Origin: Camarhynchus parvulus
Lineage: Eukaryota > Chordata > Aves > Passeriformes > Thraupidae
Assembly: GCF_901933205.1 (NCBI RefSeq)
Contig: NC_044572.1
Span: forward strand, 112,294,965 to 112,358,964
Length of the DNA stretch: 64,000 nucleotides
Direction: 5' to 3'
Shown here: in pieces, positions 12,201 through 22,018 of the stretch
Layout: each line of letters starts with the position of its first letter
Position numbering within the stretch: the first letter of the stretch is position 1
The notes under the pieces: model-generated
Database searches by the model: none
What the model was told of the DNA's origin: nothing
What the model saw: only the letters and a program-made list of their open reading frames with translations
Made by a program: the position numbers and the translations under genes

Positions 12201-15200
12201 CTCTCTCCCTCCTTTTCATAAGCCCTGTTGAGGTACTGGAAGGTCTCTCCAAAATCTTCTCTTCTCCAGGCTAAACAACTCTAACTCTCTCAGCCTGTTC
12301 TTGCAGGAGATGTGTTCCAGCCTTCTGACCATCTTGGTGGTCCTGCTCCAACAGGTACATATCTTTGTTGTGCGGAGGACCCCAGAGCTGGATGCAGCAT
12401 TTCAGGCAGGGTCTTGTGAGGGCAGAGTAGAGGAGATACAGTATCAACCATATCACTTTAGCAATGCTGTAGCCCACAACAATGTAATGGGCTCCTTCCT
12501 GCAAAGGGTCTCATGTAAAAAAATTAAAAACTTATAATGGAATAATCTCTCAAAAGTCTTCCCTATGCATCGCCTCTGAACAGCATTCTCCAAATAATTT
12601 TTAAACTTCCAGGGCCTGAATGCAAAGTCAGTGATAAGAACTGAATTACACACAGCTAGCATGTTATATCAAAATCATAATACATAACATGAGTAACAGT
12701 CTAATCCAACCAAGAAAGAAGTGCTGAAAAACAAAATTATTTCTCACTTTAAGTTTGCTGTAAGCACTGAAGAAAACTGTAAGAAGAACAGAGATCATGG
12801 TTCCAAATTTATTTTTAGCTTTCACTAATCCCATCTTGAGTTTAAAAACTGATATGCACGCAAGTTCCTCTAAACACATAGCAAGGGGGCCTGATATAGT
12901 GAACTGTTGTGGACACCTATAAGATAACAGATGTCTACTTAATCTTCTCTGCAACTTAATATTCAAGCGGTTACTGCCATCATCAGTGCTATTTCAGAAA
13001 GCTGTAGACTCAGCTGAAGAGTCAGACAGACTTGCAGAACACTACTGGGGTTTTTTATAATACAAAACTTCACACCACAAGAAATAAAAAAACTTGTCAA
13101 AATAGCAGAGTCAGGTACTCTTCAGGTAAGAAAAGTAATTTTAAATCAAGTAGTCCTGAAAATATCCAAGATTTTAATAGGTGACTACCTTTACTAGGCA
13201 ATACCAAGAGGGCTTCAGGAAAGAAGAATCATGCACAGTCACAGGGGATGAAAGCATTAGACACTCCTGCTTCAGTTATTTCCAAGACTCATCTCCTCTT
13301 AATATTTCCACTGAATGAAACGCCTCTTCCACTTTGCAAAGCTATGTAGCATGGACTCTTCACCCATCTTTTCCATAGTCAAGGTCAGTTTTCAGATGTT
13401 CCATGACTAGAGATTACACTAAAATCATTGCAAACTTTGCAGGAAGTGTTCACGTTTTTTTTACCCAACTGGCTTACCTGGATTCTTGAAACAGAAAAGT
13501 AAGACCTACAATGTGTTCTTTTTTTTCCTCTCACTTAAATGATTGTCTTGAGTATGGCCTCATCACAGAGCCATCTTTTATCTATTCACTATTCAAGCAA
13601 AGAACATAAGTAGTCCAGCGCCGTGTGTGCTACTCCTATATTCCAGCTGCTTTGTTACAGATATCCTCATATGCACTGAAGAAAGACAATCAAGATTTAC
13701 TAGAGGGAAGATCCTAAAGCCAGTGGTAGGGTAACCCTTGACCAACTTCTGCAAAAACTTGAATTATAGATGAATCATATGCGAATGGCCGGTGATGACC
13801 ATGCTGCTACCACGCCTTTTAGACTGACCTACGTTCTTTCTTGCCTATTAAGGGTGGATTTAAATAGTTATAGAAAGAGGTGGATAATTCATCTGCCACA
13901 AATACTGAATTTAAAGATCCATAACTAGAAGCCTCTTTTGTTCCAAATAATGCTCACCAAGCCTTGAGTCCCCTTACAATGGACTCATGGATCATACTGA
14001 TACAAAAGTAACCAGATAAGCTGCTTGTTTATAAGAATATTGCCGTTTACAAAACACTTCAGAGATGAGCTAAGACGAATCCTTAATTTTCAGCTTTAAT
14101 GCTGGAGAAAGCCTCAGCCCACGAAGACAGATATTTCTTTACAGTCAAGCTATTAGAAGAGGTCTGCCAGCTGCAAAGGAAAAAAGCTTTCAAGCTTTTG
14201 CTTTTATCCTACATTAGGCCGCAGGAAACAAAGAAAAAAAGATGTGGGGATTGATATTGCTGTTAAAGGAAAAAAAAAGACATTAAAGTTTATTCTTTAT
14301 CGCTTTGTTAGTGCCATTCAAAAATACATTTTCCAACCCATACAAAACATTACAAGGGATCTGACAGCTTTTTAAACAAGCTGTTAATATTTTATCAATG
14401 AACTCATACATCTGATTAATAGTTTTAGTAATTTCAAATGCATCTATTTCCATTCATCTCATTTTAAAACTGAAATGACTGATTATACAGTAAACCTTAA
14501 ACTGGGGGGTGTTTAAGAAAAACCAACCATAAATCATGAGAAAGTGCAGAACAGCCTCAGACTGAGACAGCTGATACTGAGTCCCATGATGCTATTACAC
14601 ATTTTCCTCACCCCCTCTTCAAAGCAACAGAAATTTCACAGCACCTTTTAGCAAACAAGCAACCAAAGCCTCCCTCCATCCCTCTTCCTAGCAGCCATTT
14701 AACTTGTTATTTTCCAGGATGTGTCTACAGTCTATTGCCAAGATAGAAGTCACTTTGAGCTTCAGCTGTGTCCTGGTTTCAGCTGGAATAGATAATATTC
14801 TTCCCAGCAGCTGGTACAGTTCTGTGTTGCAGATCTAGTATGAACCCTTTATTATTTTTTCTTATTTTTTTCCTCTTCTTTTTCTGTTCCATTAAAGTCT
14901 CTTTATCTCCACATGTGAATTTCCCCCTTTTTCTTTTCCTCCTGTCTGAGTCTATCAGGTTTAGGACAGGAGCCCTGTAAGCACCTTTCAAGGCTCTGCT
15001 CCTCTGTTCCTGGGATACCAAGAGCTGCCTTTGAGAGCACTTGCTAGAGGAGACAAAACTGAAACTCAAGGATTCAGAAAGCATGAATTTGCAAGACCAC
15101 CACTTTTAAAGCCACCTGATCACTCAATATGACTCAGAATCTTGTGATTCCTTCTTTCAATTGTGCATTTCCTCCATCAACTCTGGTTCCTTTTTTTTTT

Positions 15201-18200
15201 ACTTTTTTGTTTGGATGATTTAGCAAAAGACACTCTGAAGGTTAGGGTATTTTTGTTTGGTTTTTACTTTGTTTTGGGTTTTTTATATTAAAAAATTGAC
15301 TATATATGCAGCAAATATGAAACTTATATGAATCCATCATATCAAGGCATAATTTCTTTTATCCAAGTATCTACAGTACTTTGCATGTACCTAGAGACAC
15401 TAAATTTATCCAATTGCTCAACAGTTTTAGCACCACAAAATTAAAACAGTAAAACAGACTGAATGTACTCTACAAGACTCAACCAGATTTGAGGAAAAAA
15501 AAAAAACAAACCGCTAAACAAAACAGAAGAAACCTCCCCACATTCTACAAATTAGGAAACTCCTATGTTCCCTCTAAGACAAGACTGACTTTTAAAGTCT
15601 GAGATATTTAACCTGCTTTAGAAGGTTCTTCCACCCCCAGGAAAATAGAACAGATATTTTAGCATCAGAATTCACAAACATGCATGTGAAGTATTCGAAA
15701 ACACACAGGAAGCTACATACAAATTAGCCATCAAGTAACTCATCTGATTAAATATAATGTACTATCAAATGCAGTGTGTCTAGAAAACCTACAGTGCAGT
15801 AAGGTGCAAGCTAAACTCTGAAACAAGTTCAATTTTCCACAGAACTCATTTACTATCCTATGAAAGCAAACCCAAACCTGCTTCAAGCAAGCCAACACAC
15901 CCTCCCCTGGCATTCTGACACTCTGAGGCAAATGCTGAAAGCAACCACACAGAGCAAAACAGCAAATGCCTTTTTAACTCAAGGAGGGCACCCACACCTC
16001 TGAACTGCAACCAGCCTCAAGATCCAAAGGCAGCAAAGTCCATACAGAACTAAAGCTTCCACAGGCAGACCTACACATCACCTTCCACTGCCACAAGCTT
16101 TGTTACTTTCTTCTCCCGCCTACACGGACCTCAGCTGGAATCCAACGTAAAGAAAGGATACATTTTAGCACCAGAAAATAAATTCTCTTTTTCCACAGCC
16201 TGGTTTTGTAAGGAGCAGTGAACACACAAGCAGGCTGGCAATACAGACAATTATCGTATCTAAAGTATACAGAAAAAACATCAAAAGTCAGCAGTTGTGT
16301 GTTAGTGTAGTTTGATATTTAGTTTATAGTTACAACCTTCAGAGATGGAATAAACACTATGTCAGTTAATCTTTAGCTTGAACTGACTCTGTAAAGTCAG
16401 GCTACTGAAGTCTGACCAGCTTCAAGTAAGCCATTTTACTTTTGCACTGAAGAACAGAGAGAGGAAAAAAGAACTTCAGAATGCCCTTCTGTGTGACCCT
16501 AAGCCCAGTGCTGTTGCAAGTGATGCAATCTTCAAAGCACCTTTATACACACACAACTGCCACAGGCAGAGGAGGAAAAACACCTCATCAGAATTTCTTG
16601 TGAAATTCTTTGACTTCAACTATCTAAGTACTATCTACAGTTTCTACAATTACACAACTACTGCCTCTAGCTTAAGAAGCAAAAGTCATGTCACACCTGA
16701 GCTGATGTGTTAACTTGGGGAAAACAAAAATATTTCCTTTAATTTAAAAACATCTGATGAGCTGAAGTAATTCCTTCATATATACTTATATGCAAATTTA
16801 CCACAGTAAGTGCACAATCAGAACAAGGAGCTCAAAAGAAAGAGAACTGTCAGTTCTCAAGCACCCCATTTTCCTTCTCCACAAACCAGACCAAAACAAA
16901 CCACTCTGACCTGCCTCTAACAGCTGCACCAAAGAAAGTACTTTCTAATCATTTAATAATGTACTTCATTCCAGAAATGAATCAATATAACTGCACTAAC
17001 TGACTTTCCAAGAAATCCCTTAAAGCTCAGCCTCAAAGACACCATCACATCCAAACCTGTCTATTGTAAAAAAGGACATGTCCAAATCAAGATATGAGTT
17101 TATTTCCTTTGGAAGCACCAAAGGTTCTGCTGATGTTTTTCAATAAGTCATTATAAGGAAACTCCTCAGCCAAAAAAGAAGTTATCTTCAAGAAGCTCCA
17201 CAATCCCTCTGGCACCATTTAAGTCAATCCTTGAAGCCAACTTAGCCAGACAGCCAGGCTTTGTTTCTCAGTAGATACAAGACACAAATATTACATTTAT
17301 TTCAGAGCAATAATAAAGAGGACACACTGTTATTGACACACAAAGGACACCAAGCATCAAAAAGTCTCACTCATCCTCTCATAGGATCATAAACAATAGC
17401 CAGATGCACTACAATAGCCTCCAAAACCTAGCTAATTCCAAGAGAGGAAATAACTAGTTTATTCTTCCTTCATAGATTCCAGAACAAAACCAAGTCAAAT
17501 TCTACAGGTAAAATCCAAAAAGGAACCCTGCCCACTGGTCAAAAGAAGTTATATAAAAATTTGCTGCCAGATTCACAAACTAAACTCCCCACTTCACAAA
17601 CTGCACCAGAGAAAGAGAATTCCAAGAATAAATTAAAATTACTAACAGCAGAGCACATAGCCAAACAAATAATACTACACAAATTCAACTCCTTGTCAAA
17701 TAGAACCATCTCCTATACCAACAAAAGTAACCAATTTTTCTCACCAGCCCTATAGAAACACCAGAGAAGCAGTGAAAGGATCTTGTTCATTTCCATGAAC
17801 AGTGAACAACTGTACTCCCACTTTCACCCCAAGTAACTGCAAATGAGCTGTTCACTGCCACTAGGACAGCACAGGAACAGCTGTCCAGGTGTCCTTGGGA
17901 CACACTTCCTATCAGACAGATAAAAGGGTACACAGTAACAGCAAAAGCCACTTAGATTGTTTAAGAAGTGCTTGGGAGCTGCCACTGCCAGGTTACCACC
18001 CCAACCTTTCTCTTTTGCCTGCAAAGCCACTGAGTACCACACTCAACCAGGAACTGATCCATCTTAAGAATAGCCTAGCAAAAAAAAAGTTCTCAGAAGA
18101 TCAGTTCCTTTATGCACATCTATCATGTAGATATACAATCACATAGAAAAGAATAATACAATTCCATGAATGGCATAAGCAAGTCTGAAATACACAGGAC

Positions 18201-19347
18201 AGAGCAAAGCAGGTAGTCATTAGTAAGATTCCACTGGGTTAGCATTTCTCAGCTTACATGAGTACAGTTTTGCAAGGTTATTGCAAATATGACATATTTA
18301 CATATACCACAGCAATCTGAAAAAAAAACCCTATTTTTTAAAGTGGTATAATGTTGATAATCAGAAAGCATCATCAGTATGGTATGTATCTCTACAATCA
18401 TGAAGATTTCTTCCACTTTAGTTACGAAGTAATTAACTATAAAGCAATTTGCTATTATAAACAGTAATTTACACTTTGTATAAATATTTCTCATACCTAC
18501 CTGTCACAAGGAACAGGCTGCAAGAATGTTTCATTTCCCTTCAGAGTACAGAGGACTAGTGAAAGTCTGTTTCTTCTCCCCATTTCCTACCTCATCCATA
18601 AAACTTTTCCTCAGCTTGTCTCTACATCCTCTCAGGACAATACTCCTCTTGCTTCTCCTGGTGCCATCACATCCATGCAAAAGGAAACTCTGAGCTTGCC
18701 TGGAACAGCAGCACAGCTCTCCCCAGACTGAAGTATTTGTTTCAGTCTACTCCCCAATTTACTTGCTTAAGTTGTCCTCCAGAATTAATGTTCCTTTACT
18801 TAAGGTACAGCTTCTTTTCCTGGACGACCACTCTAGCTTTGCTAGTACAATTTGCATTCCCACAAAAAGCACTTCAGCAATAGACATACCATACTTACAC
18901 TTAACACAGTTATTACTGTAAACACTTCTTAATTCAGCAGTCACCCAATAAGGCTGAAATTGAGACTGTTGTTTGAATTATCAGGGAAAAAAAACAGTTT
19001 TACCAAACATCTGTGCAAACCTATACCATTTGCTATTACAACATTCAGTTGAAAGTAGAGTTCCCCTTCTGGTAGTAAGTCATAAGAAAATTTTCCACAG
19101 CCACTTCCATTTAACGTAGACTTTTTCCAACTACGTCCATGCAGACAGAACATTCTTCACTGCAACATAATGCTCCACTGGAGCCTAAAATATCAAAAAG
19201 TCTAACAGTTAAAGGGGGAAAAGAATGGAAATGTTTTACTCACTGGAGATATGACTGCCAGTTTACTTTGTTTGCCCGAACTTCAGCAGCTTTGGCAGCA
19301 ATGATGTTTGTTGGGACAGCAGCATCTACAGCACCTCGGATATCCAT
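206..19347 (-). CDS. ATP6V1H: V-type proton ATPase subunit H, spliced CDS, N-terminal part (six coding exons, 190 codons)
   Basis: Subunit H belongs to the cytosolic V1 sector of the vacuolar proton pump, where it couples V1 to V0 and silences ATPase activity of free V1. The coding exons are 19244-19347, 10784-10886, 9275-9364, 4050-4163, 1294-1398 and 206-259. They join in frame (570 nt, 190 codons) and match vertebrate subunit H across the whole stretch, with recognisable words such as KEQTVQYILTMVDDM, YFLPMLNRQD and SDLNYYFNWIKTQLSSQ. All junctions are GT-AG. This covers roughly the first 40 percent of a protein of about 480 residues, the start of the N-terminal helical HEAT-like domain. 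The remaining exons lie beyond position 1. The divergent neighbour RGS20 fits the human 8q11.23 order. Identity is very secure from remembered family sequence; exact ends come from splice-site reading. Confidence 0.97.
260..1293 (-). other. ATP6V1H: ATP6V1H intron 6
   Basis: AT-rich intron of about 1 kb upstream of the cassette exon, ending in a long polypyrimidine tract on the minus strand. Nothing else is recognised in it. Confidence 0.85.
1294..1398 (-). CDS. ATP6V1H: ATP6V1H exon 6, residues 138-172
   Basis: The 105-nt phase-0 exon encodes 35 residues from AARIIAKLAAWGRELMEG to TQLSSQ. The acceptor is ctttttcag above 1398 and the donor is CAG|GTAAAA below 1294. It differs from human by a conservative Lys-to-Arg change. 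It is followed by the small exon at 206-259, which is variably included in mammals. Confidence 0.96.
1399..4049 (-). other. ATP6V1H: ATP6V1H intron 5
   Basis: The intron carries an LTR fragment at 3,466-3,655, a short CAC/ACC trinucleotide run near 2,150-2,163 and a 12-bp palindrome AGTGGATCCACT at 2,567-2,578. No further coding exon is visible. Confidence 0.85.
3466..3655 (+). mobile_element. Endogenous-retrovirus LTR fragment, 5' part (ERVL-like avian family)
   Basis: The block opens TGTAATGGGTTTGGTTGGGA and continues with words typical of the abundant avian LTR family also seen at 23,770-24,320 (a TTAATT run, then GCTGCTGAGCAGCACTT). It fades near 3,655, so only the 5' part survives. Family assignment is from memory. 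Confidence 0.6.
4050..4163 (-). CDS. ATP6V1H: ATP6V1H exon 5, residues 100-137
   Basis: The 114-nt phase-0 exon encodes 38 residues from ENHQRVCIFFDYAKRGKNTA to LFTVHM. The acceptor is tttacag above 4163 and the donor is ATG|GTAAGT below 4050. It is the most divergent of the six coding exons relative to human (for example Cys for Ser after QRV, and KRG for RCS), but its length and frame are unchanged. Confidence 0.96.
5351..5481 (+). mobile_element. LTR 3'-end fragment (same family as 23,770-24,320)
   Basis: This segment matches the 3' end of the solo LTR at 23,770-24,320. Shared features are the TTTTCTCACTTTTACTCTTC stretch, a GAGTGAGTGAG core, TGTGGTGCTCAG, and an end reading GTTGAACCACAACA against GTTAAACCACGACA there. 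The 5' part of the element is missing. Confidence 0.72.
6817..7041 (+). mobile_element. CR1 LINE 3' end
   Basis: The block reads like the 3' UTR of chicken repeat 1. It has the GAGGCACTGGAACAGGCTGC motif, a 'ctccatccctggaggt' segment and a terminal CATTCTATGATTCTATGA octamer array. It is 5' truncated, the normal state of CR1 copies. Confidence 0.9.
8837..8935 (-). mobile_element. CR1 LINE fragment
   Basis: In plus orientation the sequence begins CACAGAACTTCAG and passes through GGCTGGGAAAGACCCTTAAG followed by a degenerate 'atctaaccatta' segment. This is the reverse of a CR1 3' end, so the element lies on the minus strand. Confidence 0.75.
9275..9364 (-). CDS. ATP6V1H: ATP6V1H exon 4, residues 70-99
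   Basis: The 90-nt phase-0 exon encodes 30 residues, beginning CAKTFINLMTHISKEQTVQY and ending TMVDDMLQ. The acceptor is ttttctag above 9364 and the donor is CAA|GTAGGT below 9275. It is one of the most conserved N-terminal segments of subunit H. The two phase-0 borders mean that skipping this exon would preserve the frame, but nothing here indicates that it is skipped. Confidence 0.96.
9365..10783 (-). other. ATP6V1H: ATP6V1H intron 3
   Basis: AT-rich intron with no gene seen inside. It contains a perfect 22-bp palindrome at 10,691-10,712, 72 nt from the exon 3 donor. Confidence 0.85.
10691..10712. repeat. Perfect 22-bp palindrome
   Basis: The left arm TTAACTGTATG is followed directly by its exact reverse complement, with no spacer. 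It lies in ATP6V1H intron 3, 72 nt from the exon 3 donor. No dispersed-repeat context is recognised around it. Confidence 0.85.
10784..10886 (-). CDS. ATP6V1H: ATP6V1H exon 3, residues 35-69
   Basis: The 103-nt exon completes the split Gln codon and then encodes 34 residues beginning GQMISGEDCEFIQRFEQKR and ending LLQTEGNQ. The acceptor is tttttcag just above 10886 and the donor is CAA|GTAAC below 10784. The sequence matches the subunit H segment before CAKTFINLM in other vertebrates. Substitutions relative to human (A to G, M to Q, S to N) are conservative and there is no frame disruption. Confidence 0.96.
10941..12000 (+). mobile_element. Endogenous-retrovirus LTR, about 1 kb, probable solo LTR
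   Basis: The block opens TGTACTGGGTTCACATGGCA. Near its 3' end it has an AATAAACTAATTTAATTTC polyadenylation region followed by GAGCCTGTTTTGCCCATGAC and a 'gtgatctctgtcc' segment, all recognised parts of an avian LTR family. The 3' limit is approximate because the last bases diverge from the expected CA end. It has no gag or pol coding sequence and an internal 39-bp minisatellite. It lies sense to the plus strand, so antisense to ATP6V1H. Confidence 0.72.
11301..11432. repeat. 39-bp tandem repeat (minisatellite), about 3.4 copies
   Basis: Units start at 11301, 11340, 11379 and 11418 (the last partial, 15 nt). Each starts CTGCAG(C/T)CCATGG and ends GAGCAGAGATCCAC. Units differ at only one or two positions, so expansion is recent compared with the LTR around them. 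Because 39 is a multiple of 3, repeated 13-residue peptides appear in several frames; these are not genes. Confidence 0.95.
12010..12500 (-). mobile_element. CR1 LINE, 3' portion
   Basis: The plus strand starts CACAGAATCATAAAATGG and continues with words typical of the reverse of CR1: 'cccaatccagcc', 'ctgttccactgcctcacc', 'ttctccaggctaaacaac' and CTCAGCCTGTTCTTGCAGGA, ending around 'ggaccccagagctggatgcag'. The element therefore lies on the minus strand. It abuts the 3' end of the LTR at 10,941-12,000. Confidence 0.88.
14769..14950 (+). mobile_element. LTR fragment with internal deletion
   Basis: The block starts TGTCCTGGTTTCAGCTGGAA, the 5' end of an avian LTR family also seen at 34,035. Within 100 bp it passes directly into a 3'-type segment (CCATTAAAGTCTCTTTATCTC). 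The middle of the LTR is therefore missing. The outer 3' limit is approximate. Confidence 0.6.
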
Positions 19348-19370
19348 CTTGACTGATAATTAAAGTGTGC
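19244..19370 (-). CDS. ATP6V1H: ATP6V1H exon 2: short 5' UTR plus start codon, residues 1-35
   Basis: The acceptor reads tttctag before 19370 and the donor is CA|GTGAGT at 19244. The start ATG is at 19347-19345; reading upstream in frame gives Lys, Val, Ser, Leu and then a TAA inside the same exon, so this ATG is the first usable one. The peptide begins MDIRGAVDAAVPTNIIAAKA and ends in WQSYLQ, with the Gln codon split 2+1 across the junction. Human subunit H starts three residues earlier (MTK before MDIRG); here only the Lys remains, in non-initiating sequence. Confidence 0.95.
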
Positions 19371-20696
19371 CTAGAAATGCAAACCAGATTTGAGACCTCT
19401 CATAAACAGCAGAGCATTTGTCCAATATTTTAAAGAAATGAAAAATCTGTTTCCAGGTGCCCCATTCCTTAACACTGTACTAGTTAGTTTCTGAAAAAAA
19501 TCTAAGCTTCATAAAGTACTTAAAACATGGCTTATCAGAAACAAACAAAAATAAGCCATACCTACACTCAACTGTAGCCAATCAAAAGTTTACTAAAATA
19601 AAAGACACAGACCACTACTAAAAAACCCCCAGACTTGTGATCCTTGAACAATGAAATCAAGTTACTTGAATTAAGGTGGCTCTTCTGCAAGTATGAAAGC
19701 AAACCCAAACCAGATAAGAGAACCTGTCTTCTTTCCAAATCTTCTTTCCATGGTTAAAATTCAGTGCATGTCCTCCCCACCCCCACACATTAGGACCGAT
19801 TTACTTCAGGTCTAAGAGTATTCAGACATTAGAAACTCGCAAACTACGTCTTCAGAGAGGAAAAAAACCCATAAATATATAAATTAAAGCCATACTACAC
19901 AGACTTAGCAAGAAAATCAAGATCATTAGTGTACAGAAAGCAAACTGAAAAATAAATACGAACAGAAGCTCTTTATCAAGACATAGCACATTACCAGATA
20001 GTGACCTTCACCACTTCTTTCCCCTTCCTTTATGGTTTAAATCTCCACCTAACTTTGATGCCAAAACAAGAACTGTGTTGGCAGACACACCAGATCCAGC
20101 TAGAGCTGGAATTCCTTACAGACTGAACTGTACCCAGCCTCTCCACACAGCCTGTTTCTGGACTGTTCTGGCCCCCTTTACAGACCAAGCCAGAGCAAAC
20201 TGGCACATTTTGGCCTGTCCCTCACAAGCACACCCTGCCTTTACGTCTGAATGAAAATACAGTTTTATCAAAAGAAACCAAAAAAATTAGGAACTATCCT
20301 GGGCAAACAGAGGAGGACAAATGCCCTTCCTTTGAAACCACTTCTGTGAGCAGACACGCACACAGGCGGCACCGCTCTGTCCTTCAGTGACCACGGAAGG
20401 TTTCCAGGCCCTCTGACCCACCCAGAGCCACTCGAACACTGCCCGCGGGCCGGGTCGGTACCAGCAGTTTCGGAGCTGCAGTTAAGCCGCAGAAGCAGCG
20501 CCTGGGACAGAGCCGGCACGGTCCTGCACAGCTCACCAGCACGGCTCACCGTGGGGCCCGGCAGAGCCCGGACCCCGGCGGCAGCCGCGGAGCCCCGCGG
20601 AGCCCTCCGCACCCGCCGGGCCCGCCAGAGCCCGTGAGGCGGAACGGCCCGACCCCGGCACCCACCGCGCCAGGGCCCGGGGCAGCTCCCACTCAC
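19371..20696 (-). other. ATP6V1H: ATP6V1H intron 1
   Basis: This intron lies between the non-coding exon and the start-codon exon. The part above 20,430 is CpG-island sequence; the rest is AT-rich. I see no exon or recognisable repeat in it. Confidence 0.75.
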
Positions 20697-20865
20697 CGCA
20701 GGGGCGTGCCGGCGGCGGAGGCCGTGCGGGGCCGGAGGGAAGGAAGCGGGGAGGGAATGAGGGAGGGAGGAAGAAGAGGAGCGAGAGGAGGGCGCGGGCG
20801 GCCCTGCGCAGCCCGGGCAGAGCGCGCACCCGCCGGCCCCGCCGCTGCCGCCGTCATGTGACGCC
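20697..20865 (-). other. ATP6V1H: ATP6V1H non-coding exon 1 (5' UTR), 5' end estimated
   Basis: A strong donor on the minus strand, CTGCG|GTGAGTGGG, ends at 20697 inside the CpG island. The acceptor at 19371 needs an upstream 5' UTR exon, and this is the only good donor in the CpG-rich part. The transcription start is not visible; the upper limit given is a guess placed just below the E-box pair. No TATA box is seen, as is usual for a housekeeping CpG promoter. Confidence 0.72.
20853..20862. promoter_or_regulatory. M-box/E-box palindrome (GTCATGTGAC)
   Basis: This perfect 10-bp palindrome around CATGTG has the flanking bases preferred by MITF/TFE factors. Its centre is 14 bp from that of the CACGTG palindrome at 20866-20877, so the pair spans 25 bp in the ATP6V1H promoter. 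USF or MAX-family binding is an alternative. Confidence 0.55.
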
Positions 20866-20877
20866 GCTCACGTGAGC
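20866..20877. promoter_or_regulatory. CLEAR-type E-box palindrome (GCTCACGTGAGC)
   Basis: This perfect 12-bp palindrome contains TCACGTGA, the core of the CLEAR element bound by TFEB, TFE3 and MITF in promoters of lysosomal genes. V-ATPase subunits, including ATP6V1H, are known members of that network. It sits at the outer edge of the ATP6V1H CpG promoter. Binding is inferred, not shown. Confidence 0.7.
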
Positions 20878-21007
20878 GCGACGGCGGCCTGCGAGGGACA
20901 TGCGGCCCCGCCCCGCCGGCGGCTGCGCGCAGTCCGTGCTGTGACTGTATACGCGTATTTAGAGCCGATAAATATACACATGTAGGTTTGTATGTACCTA
21001 CACATGC

Positions 21008-21252
21008 CATAGAGCCATAGGATGGGCTGGGTTGGAAAGGACCTTCCAGATCATCTGATTCCAACGCCCCTGCCATGCATGCAGCCCAGGACAGGGTTCG
21101 CTTTCTGGGCTGTGAGGGCACATTGCCGGGTCGTGTTAAACTTCATGCAAATCAGCACTCCCAAGTCCTTCTCCTCAGAGCTGCTCTCAATCCTTTCTCT
21201 GCCCAGCCTGTGTTTGGGTCTGGCGCTGCCCTGACCCACATGCAAGCCCTGT
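21008..21252 (-). mobile_element. CR1 LINE 3' portion next to the ATP6V1H promoter
   Basis: The plus strand reads CATAGAGCCATAGGATGG, 'ggttggaaaggacctt', then CACTCCCAAGTCCTTCTCCT and 'cagagctgctctcaatcc', the reverse of a CR1 3' UTR. The element ends less than 150 bp from the E-box pair of the ATP6V1H promoter. Confidence 0.9.
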
Positions 21253-21359
21253 GTATACGTGTACGGTTTTATACGGGGGATCTAATCCCTGACTGGGATG
21301 AAGCGTGTGCCCACAGGTGCTCACCTGCGCTGTTCGCAGAAATGGCTCAGCTTTTCCAG

Positions 21360-22018
21360 TGTGAAAAACGCCAGTCATTGGGTTTTAGAATTTTAAAAGT
21401 TTATGTGAAAAACGCCAATCACTTGTTTTCAAAATTTTAAAAGTTTAATAGTAATAAAAATGGTTATAAAAATAGTATACAATCAGAGTAACAATAATTT
21501 GGACAATCAGGATTTAAGACAATATGAGACAATAAAGACAAAGAGTTACGGACGTCCGGGTACCTTTTTCCAGGCAGCACGGGCCCGGGAAAAAGGACAC
21601 CTCTCCAAGAAAAGGAGTAATCTTTAAGAGCAATAGCTTGTTGCATATTCATACACTTCATACATGATGCATAAATTCTTATTCAAACATAGGATTTTTG
21701 TCTGGTCAGTGTCAACTTCTCCTTTCTAACACCCGTGGCGCCTTCGAGGCGGGAAGCAGTTTGTTTCTTCTGATAGGAAAGCAATAAATTCTTCTCTTCT
21801 GAAAGATGTAGGTGTCCTGTGGCTGTTATCTTGCTGCAAATCCTTTCTTTGAAACAAAGCATCTTATATAGCATAGTTTCTATTTTGACCATTTTTTATA
21901 ACCTAAAACTATACAGTACTTAAGAGAATTAATACAGCATTACTTGCTAGCACAACACATATAATATTCATTTTAATATTTGCGAAAAGCCAGTCATAAA
22001 ATACATGCATTTCTTACA
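21360..22018 (-). mobile_element. LTR, first unit of a tandem pair, with a 44-bp terminal duplication
   Basis: The unit begins TGTGAAAAACGCC at 21360, and the same start recurs at 21404 after 44 bp, so the terminus is duplicated. The unit runs to a degraded TTCTTACA end near 22018. TGTGAAAAACG at one end pairs with CGTTTTTCACA at the far end of the pair, the inverted-terminus form of an LTR. I place it on the minus strand because GGTTATAAAAAATG reads as a TATA-like box there, but the orientation is uncertain. No internal retroviral genes are present. Confidence 0.68.

Larger units (their letters stand above)
10887..19243 (-). other. ATP6V1H: ATP6V1H intron 2 (8.4 kb)
   Basis: This is the largest ATP6V1H intron in the window. 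It contains the roughly 1-kb LTR with minisatellite (10,941-12,000), a CR1 fragment beside it (12,010-12,500) and an internally deleted LTR fragment (14,769-14,950). The stretch 15,000-19,240 is AT-rich sequence in which I recognise no gene, RNA gene or repeat. Confidence 0.85.
20430..20930 (-). promoter_or_regulatory. ATP6V1H: CpG-island promoter of ATP6V1H
   Basis: About 500 bp are strongly G+C and CpG rich, between AT-rich intron 1 and AT-rich intergenic DNA. The island covers the inferred first exon and its donor. It contains GC-box-like runs and two palindromic E-boxes at 20853-20877. It points toward ATP6V1H; the opposite gene RGS20 has its own island 26 kb away, so this does not look like a shared bidirectional promoter. 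Confidence 0.8.
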
